Shown here in pieces: positions 9,901 to 21,800 of a stretch of DNA of 64,000 nt. The DNA lies in NCBI GenBank assembly GCA_032191485.1, contig JAVDOI010000008.1:4697261-4761260 (forward strand), in the 5' to 3' direction. The notes under the pieces were generated by a model that was not told the DNA's origin, did no database searches, and saw only the letters and a list, made by a program, of their open reading frames with translations. The stretch comes from Leptoclinus maculatus. Lineage: Eukaryota; Chordata; Actinopteri; Perciformes; Stichaeidae. A program made the position numbers and the translations under genes. How positions within the stretch are numbered: position 1 is the stretch's first letter; every line of letters begins with the position of its first letter.

Positions 9901-12390
9901 TTCCTCTTTTATTTCCAAATTCAAGCATTTTACAATTGCATTATATCCTTCCAAGAACCAAATGAAATAATAAGTATAACATTTCCCGTGAATTAATTTA
10001 ATTTTTGTTTGATCTGTTTTTCCTTGTGTTTCTCACGTCAGTAAGCTGTCTGAAGGTCAGGCAATCTGGAAATGAGGATAAGAAATTTGATTAATGGATT
10101 AAACCAATCTGAAACAGCAAAGCGAGCGCTGATGTTTGCGTCCGAAGTGCTTTCTAAAAAAGAGATTGTGTCACCGGATGATGTAATCCAATAATTAAAC
10201 ATTTCAGGCTTTCTTCTGTCCTGTGGTCTGTGCTCGTGAGCTGCACCTGACCGGACAGTGACTGAGAAGAAATCTTATTGGAGCTGTGTTGTCTGCTCCT
10301 AATCACATTTCCTGCCTTCTGGCCTGCTGCATCTATCAGCAGAGGACACAGTGCACCAGATATCGCCGCCTGATTATTAATCATAATTTACATGAATGCT
10401 GTCTATATATAAACATGAGTCCCAGTTTCTGTTTCATTTAGCATACTTTTCTCTAAAATAGGAAGCTAATTCATTTCAGAATGCCTCAGGTTTGTGATCT
10501 GATTGAATTGTTATTGAGCTACAAATGCACTTCACCACAGGGGGTTTAAGCCAAATTAAACAGCCTTAATTTGTGAAGGAAGTGCTTGTTGAGTTCAGAT
10601 TTTGTATCTATGCAGAATGATAAAGATTAAAAACTGAGCGACCTTTCATTATGTCCACTAGTTCGTGGCTGCTTAGCATTGCCCCCTGTTGTACTGCAAG
10701 CAGTATTACACCCTGACCCACACTGACTTCACTGGGCATTAGTCAGTAATGAAAAGAACAATTTAAATCCTCGCGAATTAGCAACGAAGGCTGGTTTTCA
10801 CACCTCAGCACTCACTGCCGATTGGATGCAAACAAGAATCAAACAACTGAAGCAGTCAAATGTTTGTGCTTCCGGTCCACAGAAGGCAAGCAATATATCA
10901 AATGTAAAAATATCATGTGATGAAGTGTGTGACTGCATTTGTGATGCCAAATGCTGTCCGTCAAATGAAGATGCGTGGAAAGTATTAGAGAGAGGTGGAA
11001 GGGAAAACAGTTTCTGCATGAATGGAAATAATTCAACAGTCTTTTATAGCCATCTTGGTTCTCAATTTGAGTAGTTTGCGACAATAATCTTAACTCAAGG
11101 TCCACTTATCAGGTTATTAATGACTCCCAGGTCAGAAGTAAATAGGTCACTTCATTCATATTTTTTTTAATAAAGGGTGATGTGTTTTCTTCTTTCTTTC
11201 ATCGACATGTCTTTCACACCTGCTTAAGTGCTCTCCTCCCCTGCGTCCATCATAACCCTAAATATATTAATGTTTTATCTTCTCCATTTCACCTCTATTA
11301 CATATAATCGAACATATAAAATTGGACTTTACTGCCATTCTCAGTTTCATCACAGACTCCAGCTGTCCTTCTAATACATCATTTGGGCTCTTTCATCTCT
11401 TTCCATCTGGTTCTCTCTCTCCCTCCCTCCCTCCCTCCCTCCCTCCCTCCCTCTCTGCCTCTGTCATCACAGCCTCCTTATCGTCTCCCCTCAGTCATGC
11501 ACTTTGCCATCAGTCAGGTTTGTAGGTCTGTGCGATCATGCTGGGGTTGCTGTGCTGCTGAGGGACCTAATTCAGATCCCCTAAAATAAGAAGAAAGGCA
11601 GAAAACTCCACACAAGGTAAGCTCTTCAAAGGTTATTTTATTACACGTTTAAAATCCAGTGACATTAAGTAATAATTTCCTAATTTGCATTTAAGTTGGC
11701 GTTGTGATATCTCTGTGAAATGAAATTTATTTTCAAAAATATGTTGTGTGTTTTTATTGTCCGTCAGTCATTAAGTGTATTTGTGCAGCAAATCTGCTAC
11801 TTTAGCCCAATTTTACAACGCTTCTTTTTTTGCCGCTCCTACAAAACTAGATGTATCTTTTTGTTCTTCTCGTACCAGAAGGGCTTGCTATATTTTGAAA
11901 CAATGTGGCACGCCGCAACAGTTACTCAAGGGGTTATTGCCACAATATTTCAGTGTTAATGTTGCCAGTGAAGCGACTAAAATGGACGCCTGCATGTTTT
12001 TTTAATTATAAATGAAGTTTTCTGTACACGGCTGTTGGTGCTTTTTTTGAAGAGGCAATCAGTTTTATAAGAATGATGGTTCTTAACAGTCAAAACACAG
12101 CACTCTGCCAATCAACATTCACCACAAGGGAGGAAAGAGCCTGAGGTGGTGTAATATCCACAAGTGCTTGCACCCATATGGCCCAGTGGAATTGTGAAAT
12201 ATTGTCCCTCATGTCAATAAGGGCCTTTCTGGAAAGCAATTTACTTCCACCACTTCTGCTCATATATATTTTTCTATGCTTTTAAAAGGAAGTTTCAAAT
12301 GTGTGATGAAAAACAGAAATAATGGTCACTGGAAACAGAATAAAGGGGAAACATTGGATTGAAGGCCACGGTGAACTGATTGGGTTAAAG
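6971..12390. other. intergenic region between pnrc2 and cnr2, part 1
   Basis: No credible coding exon on either strand; reading frames here are short, lack recognisable motifs and are not supported by splice context. It includes a pyrimidine microsatellite near 11.42 kb and a low-repeat stretch at 10.04-10.44 kb that might be a non-coding conserved element. Untranslated cnr2 exons could lie here but cannot be identified by eye. Confidence 0.5.
11421..11455. repeat. (CCCT)n microsatellite
   Basis: About eight tandem CCCT units continuing a TTCTCTCTCT tract. Simple repeat. Confidence 0.9.
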
Positions 12391-12965
12391 GGCTCGTTCG
12401 ACTGTGCCTCGCCTGGAGAGTGGACGACATTTCAGACTGTCTTCAGCTGCCTTTAAAATAAACAGGAAGCCACAGAAATAGTTGTATCCTGTTAGATCCG
12501 ATCTGTACTTGTACTTGTACTTGCTACTTGTAGTTAACAGACCTCAATCGGATGTATTCATGTGTGTATCTACATTGTATGCTATCCGTTGTTCTTTTTA
12601 TGCCTGTCTGTGAAACACTTTAATGCTTGTCTTGATATGTGTTGTATAAAACAGCTTTATTTTTATTATCAATCAGACAGCATGCGTTTTTAGATTAAAC
12701 CTTCATTGCACAACATGAGACTAATAGCAAACAATCGAGCGTTAAATATTATAATTACACAGACAAATAGGATTTTGGGTCTTTGAGATGCTTTGGGTTA
12801 TGCAGTCGGTGGAGAGCAACTGGCTCTCGTGAGGTCATCGTTGACGACGTGTGCACGACGTCAGAGCAAGTCGGGCTCAAATCGGTCACAAATCTAACCA
12901 GCATGCATTGTGCGCCGATCGTCGGTGATCGAGTCTGCGCAGAACTGACTCATCTCGAACGAGCC
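12391..12965. mobile_element. candidate DNA-transposon-like element with 11-bp inverted ends
   Basis: GGCTCGTTCGA at 12391-12401 is exactly matched by its reverse complement TCGAACGAGCC at 12955-12965, 575 bp apart. The right internal part is CpG-rich and contrasts with the AT-rich flanks. It resembles a repeat I recall from other teleost genomes. It has no transposase, so it would be non-autonomous. A clean target-site duplication was not found; family not assigned. Confidence 0.45.
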
Positions 12966-13541
12966 TATTGTGTTCCCTTTAGTTTGTAATCACTTATACT
13001 GCATCATATACAACTACTCTCCTTGATCACCTTTAATGATTCTTTTTGTGTTATTTGCTCACTGTCTCCCAGCCTTTTCTTCAAACTTACTGTCATTTCC
13101 ATTCATGTGAATGTGTCATGTTTTTGCCTATACAATATAATCTCTATAATTTAAGCCTCACTGGGTAAACAGTTATAGGTGGCAACTCTCTGTTTATCAC
13201 AGCATTATTTACTTTGATGAAATCCTTTCACATCGGCTTCCCACACTTAATTTAATCTATTGATTGCACAAAGGTGATGCACTTTACAGGAGGTTGTTCA
13301 TCTCTGCGGTGACCTTCAGCCACCGATGTACATTTTTTTTCGTTCCAATATAATCCCCTCTAATACCAAAAGGGGGCAGTCTTCATCCTGTTAGTTATGA
13401 TAATAGGCCAACAACATGAGTTTGCTATTATGTTCATCTCTGCAGATAACTGAATGCACTCAGTAAAATCCCTGCAAAAGTGATTGTGGAAATATGGATT
13501 AAATATGAATTCTCTGGTTCAGCTCAGTTCATAAAAAATCA

Positions 13542-14186
13542 CTTAAAGGGACAGTTCAAATCAAAAATAATAATCACAAAATACATATCTTCCTCTTACT
13601 TGAAGTGCTATTGATCAATCTGGATTGTTTTGGTGTGAGCTGCCTGGTTTTGGAGATAACATCCGTAGAGATGTCCGTTTTTTTTCTCATTTATAATGAC
13701 ATTATGTGAGCCAAAAATAATTCATTTGAAAAACTCAACAGCATTGTTTGTCAAAGTTTCATTGGACACACTTGGTCAAAGACAATGGCTTCATACCACG
13801 GGCTGCAGGCTATCACTAGAACATTTGTGAGCTGTGTGCATAAAAGCTCTTAAAACAAGTTGCCATGCTTTAGGGTACAACTAAAGCTACAGCTGCTGGA
13901 AGTGATACCATCCCACTCAACACACCATGAGCACGCTGGTTGTATTCAATGTATCTACATATTATGGACAAAGGTGCAACCATTTTGCTTTTTGGGATTT
14001 TCAAACAAAATTCGTTCATTATTCCTTCAGCAAGAAGTGGTTTATGACGTGGGATTTAAACCGTGGCTCCTTGCAACTATCTCTTCAATATCAGCGCCGG
14101 CGGATACAGTAATGGTCATTCTCTGTTTACCCTAACCTCTAAGTGTCTTTCTGTTCTGACTCACAGATGTTCATGTTCCCTTTAAG
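13542..14186. mobile_element. decayed teleost repeat starting CTTAAAGGGACAGTTCA
   Basis: The left part (to about 13760) closely follows an abundant teleost repeat I recognise: CTTAAAGGGACAGTTCA, then ATCTTCCTCTTAC, a stretch with ATTGTTTTGGTGTGAG, GTAGAGATGTC, and GAAAAACTCAACAGCA. The right end TTCCCTTTAAG at about 14176-14186 is a degenerate inverse of the start. The middle is diverged, so the right boundary is uncertain. No coding capacity. Confidence 0.55.
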
Positions 14187-14615
14187 CACCAAGTTCAATA
14201 TTGACAAAGAGAGAAAAATACATCACGTTTTCCACTTTATTTGTTTCTCCACAGTTGCCTGCTTCAATCACTTCATCTAAAAAAGGTTTGTTGTCAATAA
14301 AATAATATATATATTATATCGTTTTTACTGTAGATGTGTGGATCTTGCTATGTGTGTTTGGTCTTGTCTTACACATTCATTATTTAAGTTCAGTCATCAA
14401 TACAGTTGTTTTTATGTTCTTTAGAAATTAACATAATACTGGAAAAAGTGGAAAATGCAGTGCTTTTTTACTTCTTAAAGGATTTCCTGCTAGTTGTTCT
14501 TATATACCTGCAGATATGTTAATTATGTGTATTAATCCATAAAGAACAACACATTTAAATGACTTACTTCATTTTCTAAATACAGTCTAGTACTGGCCCT
14601 CCGGTAACAGTTGAA

Positions 14616-15954
14616 ATGGAGCAATGGGAGGTTTCGACTTCTTTAGGACCCACAGAAGCCAAAGAGAACACCTCCTCACAGATCGGTATGTAGCCTCAAT
14701 AAAGAAAAAAATGCATTGCCTTGCTTCTTTAGAATCTAAAATGGTTCAAGATAATGTTTTTTTAGCAAATGTAATTTAAGGGTGCATTCATAATGACAGC
14801 TATAGTTTCAGTACACTTGCTCGATAACATCTGTCCTGCTATAAACCTGTGCTTTTCTCACAGTTAACAGGTCTTGTGAGAATCTGGAATGCTACATGGT
14901 TCTCACCAAGGCCGAGAAGACAGCCATCGGCTCTATCTGTTTCCTGGCAGGTCCTATCACTCTGCTGGAAAACGCTCTCGTGTTGGGAGTGATCGCTGCA
15001 ACAGCCTCCCTCCGGCAGCGGCCCTCATATCTGTTCATTGCCAGCCTTGCTGTGGCGGATGTCTTCGCCAGCTGCTTCTTCACCACCAGCTTCCTGTACT
15101 TTCACCTCTTTCGCCGCAGTGACGGCCCCACTGCCTACCTCTTCAAGTTGGGTGGCGTCACCATGGCCTTCACCAGCTCGGTGGGGAGTTTGCTGCTGAC
15201 CGCTCTGGACCGCTACCTTTGCATCCAGCAGGCCTCCAGCTACAAGGTGCTGCTGACCCGCCGGCGAGCCGTGCTGAGCCTGCTGATCCTCTGGAGCGCC
15301 GCCATTTTCATCTCCTTCTTGCCGCTGATGGGTTGGAGGTGTCCCACAGGGCTTACTCCGCCCTGTTCACGCCTGTTTCCCTACATCAACCAGGGCTATC
15401 TGGCCTGCTGGACCAGCTTCACACTGGTGCTTCTGGCTCTCATTCTGTGTGCTTATGCTCTCATCCTGTGGAAGGCCCACCGCCATGAGTCCTCTATGAC
15501 CAGCCTCCAGGGAGCAGCGGGGACAGGACAGGCCCGCATGAGGATGGATATCCGGCTGGCGCGTACCTTTGGCCTGATCCTACTCATACTGGTGAGCTGC
15601 TGGCTGCCCGCACTCTCCTTCATGTTAGCTGATGTCTCTGTGGTCCTGACTCGCACCCAACAGAGAGCGTTCGCCTTTTGCAGCACCCTCTGCCTGGTCA
15701 ACTCTGCCGTCAACCCACTGCTATATGCACTGCGCTGTCGAGAGCTAAGAGTCGCTCTGCTGCAGTTGCTACAAAGGCTGTGTGAGATTGGAAGGTGTAG
15801 AAAATCTACAGAGGCTTTAACCCCAGGATTACCCTCCACAGAAGACAACAACTGTACTGCCATCACTGAGGATGAGATGCCCAGGAACAGAACCACACGG
15901 CTTGACTCAATCTCAGACATGGTGAACAATCAGCAGCCGAACATCAGACAATGA
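14616..15954 (+). CDS. cnr2: cnr2, cannabinoid receptor 2 (class A GPCR)
   Basis: Coding exons 14616-14685 and 14864-15954, joined in frame, give 386 residues. The N-terminus begins MEQWEV and has N-glycosylation sequons (ENTS, VNRS). It is followed by seven hydrophobic segments: TM1 with ENALVL, TM2 with LAVAD, and DRY at residues 139-141 at the end of TM3. The second extracellular loop has cysteines after GW (GWRCPTGLTPPC). TM6 has CWLP and TM7 has NSAVNPLLYAL. RPSYLFI, TSSVGSLLLTA and ARMRMDIRLART match CNR2 closely. The family couples to Gi/o at the plasma membrane and binds endocannabinoids. Human CNR2 is adjacent to PNRC2, supporting CNR2 over CNR1. The ATG at 14896 is internal, so the upstream exon is preferred. 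The C-tail is variable and Ser/Thr-rich. Confidence 0.93.
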
Positions 15955-16300
15955 GTCGAAATTATTAAAGAGTAGTTGTACAGATAGATACGTGTTTGAC
16001 ATCGAATGAAGAATCAAATATGAGCAGGATTCATTCCCATCAAATTATTAGTGCTGGTATGTACTTCAAGGCTATTGTGTTCAAGGCTATTCAACAATAA
16101 CTCTTGAATATTGTTAGTAGCCCCATAAGTGATCCGACAGATCAGAAAGCCTATCAAATGTCGGAAACATGTTACATAATGTGTTTTACTTGTAGTTATG
16201 AGATACACTGTGAAGACAGCTTGTAAAGACAAACCATTAACCTTTAAAAATACAATTAGAACCATTCCAGTATCAGATTCCTGTGGAAATAAAGCTTATC
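15955..16300 (+). other. cnr2: cnr2 3' untranslated region
   Basis: Short AT-rich stretch after the TGA with AATAAA at 16288-16293 as the best poly(A) signal. Confidence 0.5.
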
Positions 16301-18600
16301 ATCTCTGGGCATTGGTTCAGGTCAGACAAAAGGTTTATTGTTATGTTGGGACTGGAAGTGAGATGATGTCATGTGGCCAGCTAACCTTTAACCTTTGACT
16401 TCTCCATCTCCAATGTCAGTGCTTTAACGCTCTCACTCCTGTGACATACTGTGAACTGAAGTGCTGACTTAACTTTTGGATTCACCACGTGGTGGAAAGG
16501 TGCATTTGTTGTGGGTATGCTTGCTTATTTTTGAGTATTTGTCCCCGAGCGTGCAGGGACAGAGGACGGTGTGCTTTGCCTTATCCAATCTGCACATGAA
16601 TGCCAGGACTCCACAAAAGCCCCATGCATGGGGAGGATTTCACACAATGTCCGCACACGTGAATCCAAGCAGTGTGCCGAGGTAAATGGAGCACATGCCA
16701 GGAGGAGAACGAGCACAAGCACCAGAACACTCTTTGCAATTGTGACAACTGGCAGCTGCAGCAGAGCACACACTGTATGACATTTCACTTAAACTCACAG
16801 GTGCACATACTAGACCGAACACGTGTTTCAACCATCAACTGATTAAAGATGATACTTGGCCATATACTCTATTTTGACTCCTTATGTGTTTATTTTCAAG
16901 CAAATTCCACGCGTAAATCTTACTTCTTACTTAATCATTGTCAAGTGGCAAAAAGTCAGCAGTCTTGTGTTTGCAATGATTTATAAATGTCCCTGTCTCT
17001 ATATCAATCTCGGGTCTTTGCTGCCAGAGGTGACATGCTGAATACTGTGAGTCTGCCATGCCAGAAAATCCGTTTTTGGGGGGGCAAGAGATGGGAGAAG
17101 TGGGAACAAAATGAGTACAAGGCATTTGTATACATGCTGTTCCCAAAAACCAACAGTGGGGATGATCACAGGTCATATACATTACAGTCATTTAGCAGAC
17201 GCTTTTATCATTGGGTCTACAAACACAGCCCTGTAATAAATTCTACCTTCGTAAAAGTGATACTGTCTTTTTTTAAAAACATTTTTAGAGATGCGTGAAA
17301 GGATGTGTTATAGGCTAATTTGAGGTGGTATTTGTATTATTTTGAATAAGCTTCCCCATGTATACGAATTAAGTTATAGACCAAATATTAGAAACCCCTC
17401 TCAGTATAAAATTCAAGAGCATTTTTTAAACTACAGCCTCTAAAAGTATCATGAATTTGGCAATGGGTGGATGTTATTATTTTAAACCCTACACATAATA
17501 ACAAGACATAACTAAAGAAAACAGTATATACATTTGTCCTCTGTCATATTTGATGGAACAACCAATAATATGATTGCTCATTGTCTTTACGAGGAGATGC
17601 TAAAATGCTACTTTAAATGATATTGCTGAATACTTCCTAGCAGTTCCGTTTAAGATACTCAAGATGCAAGCTGAAATAAATACTGCATAACATTAGCTGC
17701 CTGTTTAGTTCTTTGCATAGGTTATGTGATAACAATAAGGACTGCACAATACTTTGTTTTGTTTGTATTAACCTACATGTATTATGCATTTAAAAAGTCA
17801 GGATACTCCAGTAAAAGGGATTTTTAATCCTAGTGAGACCGTTATCATCACATGGGAAACGTAGTGCACATGAAACAAACTGTCACATCAAGATGCACAC
17901 CCAGTGGTGGAGACTGCAGCATATATAAATTGATGGGTGATTCAGTTCTGGACATTGCTTGTTTCAATGGGTTAACTACTCAAAACAAGAGACTGTGGTG
18001 AATGTGTGACTGGTTGTTGATGCATGTGATACAACAGGTGTGAAATGGAGCAATGGAGCTGATAAAACAAAGCAAAACAATAACAGAAAATAATCTCTAG
18101 AGTACATACCATACAAATGCTTTGTACATACAAGTACAGTTCCTATTTTCAGTCACAGTGTATAGTGTGGTCGAGAACTTTGCTGCTCAGGGTCTCTAAG
18201 TCATTATCGCCATGCAGCCATTGTGTTAAGTTTGCAAACACAATGGGAAAATACAATGGGAAGCCGGTTACTAGTTGACAGCCAGTAAATATATAAAATC
18301 TGCCGTTTTCTGAAGGAGATTAAAGAGTAAAATCACTCTGGAGTTAATTTTTAATCTACTTGATTTACCTGACCTCCACCACCAGACGTCTCGTGAACCT
18401 TCAATTTGAGTTCAACGGAAACCAAAGCCATCAACGACAACAATAGGGTTTGGTGGCAAGAAATCGTAGCGTAAAGACTCTTAAAGAGAAAATAAATTCC
18501 CAATTGATTCAAATATGTATTACTAGCAATGTTAAAAAGTACGTTTGGGTAAGAATGACAATTCAAATCAGTGAAATATACAACAAAATGTGTTGTAAAT
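16301..18600. other. intergenic region between cnr2 and akirin1
   Basis: No coding exon recognised. Contains a 12-bp perfect palindrome CACCACGTGGTG at 16483-16494 (E-box core) and a repeat fragment at 17172-17210. The rest is AT-rich and featureless by eye. This is where the two blocks of conserved gene order meet. Confidence 0.5.
17172..17210 (+). repeat. short fragment of a widespread fish repeat
   Basis: The segment containing CATTTAGCAGACGCTTTTAT is a motif I recognise from thousands of copies in ray-finned fish genomes (a SINE/MITE-type module). Only about 40 bp are preserved, so the parent element cannot be named. Confidence 0.5.
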
Positions 18601-18844
18601 ATTAGATATCCCCCCTCTTTTCCTCAATGGTACGGTCTGCCATTGTGACGTTTTAAAAATTCAGCAGGCACGGTCGGCAGTTGGCTTACTACTCAGAGAA
18701 GAAAATCCGTTGTTGTGGAGAGGAAGAAAGGCTCAAGAAAAACCGAGCAACGTTTAACGTACAAAACCACGAGCGACAAAAAAAACCAGTTTTGCGGGTC
18801 GTTTTTCCTCCAACTTACTTTTCCAATTTTCTTTAGCTAGCAAC
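18601..18844 (+). promoter_or_regulatory. akirin1: akirin1 promoter / 5' untranslated region
   Basis: About 240 bp upstream of the akirin1 start with moderate G+C, a TGACGTTT half-CRE near 18644, and no TATA box at a convincing position. The sequence around the ATG (GCAACATGG) is a good Kozak context. The transcription start was not determined. Confidence 0.4.
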
Positions 18845-21800
18845 ATGGCTTGTGGGGCAACATTAAAGCGGTCGATGGAGTTTGAGGCCCTCCTCAGTCC
18901 CCAGTCTCCCAAGCGGAGAAGGTGCAACCCTCTACCGGGGACTCCTGGCACTCCGTCGCCGCAAAGATGCAACCTCCGTCCTCCAGTCGACAGCCCAACG
19001 CACTCGATGTCTCCTCCGGCCATAGGAGGAGGCGAACACAGGCTCACTCCAGGTATGAAATTTAAACAGATTTTAACGTTTTTTTCCTGGGTGGGTGTCA
19101 TGGGGGAGGGGGTTTGGGTGGAGTGGACTGGAAGGGATAGCTAGCTAACGTCAATTGAGAGAATCTGAATGGGGGTTGGAGGCTACACCTTAGCTTAGCT
19201 TAGCGAAGCTAACGCCAGGAAGAGGAAACGTCGGCGCCAAGTTACCGACACAGATCATTTTTACAAATCATAATAAATCAGCGGATTCACAAAAATAGTG
19301 GTGGCTCTATAGGTATTCGTCGGTGGCACCTTGCCAGCTCTTTGTATTGTTGCATAGTTGAGTGAATTAGCTTAAAGCTAATGCTGAGCTGCCCATGAAA
19401 TTATTAGCTTCAAAGTTCTCTGCATAGCTAACGTTGAATCAAATAACGTTACTATTTCTAGCATGGGACTAATTGAATGTAGTTAGCTTATATGACTGAC
19501 TCAGATTTGCCTGTACAATCTGCAGCTATATTATAGACTATCGTGGCCATTAAATCAGTTAATATATTCATTTAAACATGTATTTGAAAACTGGAAGGAC
19601 TTTAAACAAAAGACCCTGCTCGTACTTTAACACATGGGTGACAATCTAGCCTGTTGGGCTCGCCTGAGAAGACAAATGGCATCACAGCAGCAGGCACATC
19701 ATGGCAGGCTGTTAATTAGGAGCTGCCTGGCTAATGTTCCTTGGCTTTAGTGCCACAATTGTCTTGCATTGAGGTGGGGGTTTATACCATTATGCACCAC
19801 AGCCATTTCGGGGCCTGCAGGACATTGTTCATTTCCTTTTTATGTCTGTCATCTACTCTCCCTTTTGACTTGAAAAGCTCCGCTGTGAGCATTAGACGGG
19901 TGTGGGGGCACACTAGTAGACACAAGATAATTACCTAGATGTCTGCACTGCGATCCAGTGAGGCTTATTGCATGTGCCAGGCACTCAGATATGGGCAGCG
20001 TGATACCAGTGAGGCCTAATCCTTACGCTTTTTGAATGTTAATTAAAAAAAAAGCTTTATGTCATTGAATTTATTTTATCACATCACTGCTGGGAAATGA
20101 GAGAGGATTACAAGATGGAGACCGCTGTACTACCTGTGCTAAGCTGTGCTGTTAACTCGTAGATTGTCATCATGTGCTTCCCAGTGGTTATAAATCCATT
20201 TCCTATAGTTCAGCCTATTAAAAAGCACAGGGTTACTTATGGTGCTATTCAGCCCTCCTGTTGCGATGAGGTGTACTGCCTTCCATCTTGCCACGAAGTA
20301 TTGAAAGTGAAGAAATGCACGGATGCATTCCTCATAACCAGTTTTTATTGGCACTGCTTGGAGAAGAAGCTTTTTGATAGAGAGTGATCCAGGGGTTTAT
20401 GTTTCCTTAGTGGCAGTGTTGGGGTTAAATCTCCTTATTTCTTTCACATAACATACTTATCTAAGGCTGGGCAAATTATATCTTATTGCTCTATAGTTCT
20501 GTGCATCTCGACTTAGGTCTCGGGTGATGTTATTCATGGCCCATTTACCTGTGGGGGAGGTGAATATTAACTTGCTACCTGAGAAATGAAAGTGAAATCA
20601 GAGCCAGCTTTATTGGCCCTGTTTGCATACAAATGAACAAGAAAAATATAAAAACAAGGACATTAAAGACAACAAAGTAGAACAGAGAAACTAAGCATTA
20701 ACATTTAACTACTATGTACTATATATATATATATATATCTCTCAAAGAATATATATGGACAATGGATTTGGGATGTTAGTGAAATGTGAGCTATTAGTGA
20801 TGATTTTGTTTTCATTGAAACAATAAACCAACAAGGACACACGACCCAATTTTGCACAATGTGCCACATGCGTCACTTATTAAGACAAAGGCCAAATTCT
20901 CACTCTCTGTTGTTCCTGTTTTTTTTTTGCACTGTAAGAAAAAATGTGCTTCATGGTGCATATCATTGTAAGATGATGCTGGTGGGCACTGCACACATCA
21001 CTCTTCTTAGCAAAAAGCCAGGGAGGGTTTGCTGAGGGCATTGACACACGGATGTAGGTGATGATGGAGACGGCTTCACAGCTGGCTTCCTGTGAAATGC
21101 AAGCGTTTCGGCTTTTGGTGAATTGTGTAATTGTCATGCTGGTAAGCAAAAGATTTATAGTGATGAAGAGGTGTTTTGTTTCTGAGAAATCCTTGCAGAT
21201 GCCTGGAGGTGAAGACGCATTTTCATGCCCCTGTTATTGCTCACATCATTTACACAGCCTGACTTGCTTATTATGGTTGCCTTACAGGGTAGTATTCATA
21301 GTGGAGCTATGTTTATGTTAATACAAAAAAAAATTAATCGTATCAGTTTTTTCCAGGTTGTCTGTTCTGACGTTGCTTATTTAGCCTGGACCTTATGTTA
21401 AGAATCCAACAGGCCTCTTGGGTGTTCCAGTTCTTTCCGAGTTTGTCTGCTTAGCATGCGCTCCAGATAGCAGATATTCTCCTCACCTTCACCCAGAAGA
21501 AGGCCCCCTTATGGGACTGGTGTCGCAAGCATGCCTCTCTGCTGCTGCGGTTTGCCAAGTGAAAGCAGTTTTGTATTTGGCGAAAGGTCAGCTGTCATCC
21601 CTCCCACCCGTCTCTACCCACACATGCTTTCCAACTATTCAGGTTTGCTTGTGGTGTGTGTCTGTGTGTCTGTGTGTGTGCGCAGGGATCCAACCCTGTC
21701 GAGGTATCTTTAGGTAATAATGTCATAATGTAGATAGGATCACTCACTCTGTTCTCCTCTGTCTCATTCTTGTGCTGCTATTCTAGTCTGGTGCTTTGCT

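Noticed and set aside
13371..13384. CTCF-like CCAAAAGGGGGCAG
   Set aside because: Two mismatches at informative positions of the core; not better than chance.
15453..15929. 158-codon minus-strand ORF in cnr2
   Set aside because: Antisense shadow of the receptor; no independent motif.
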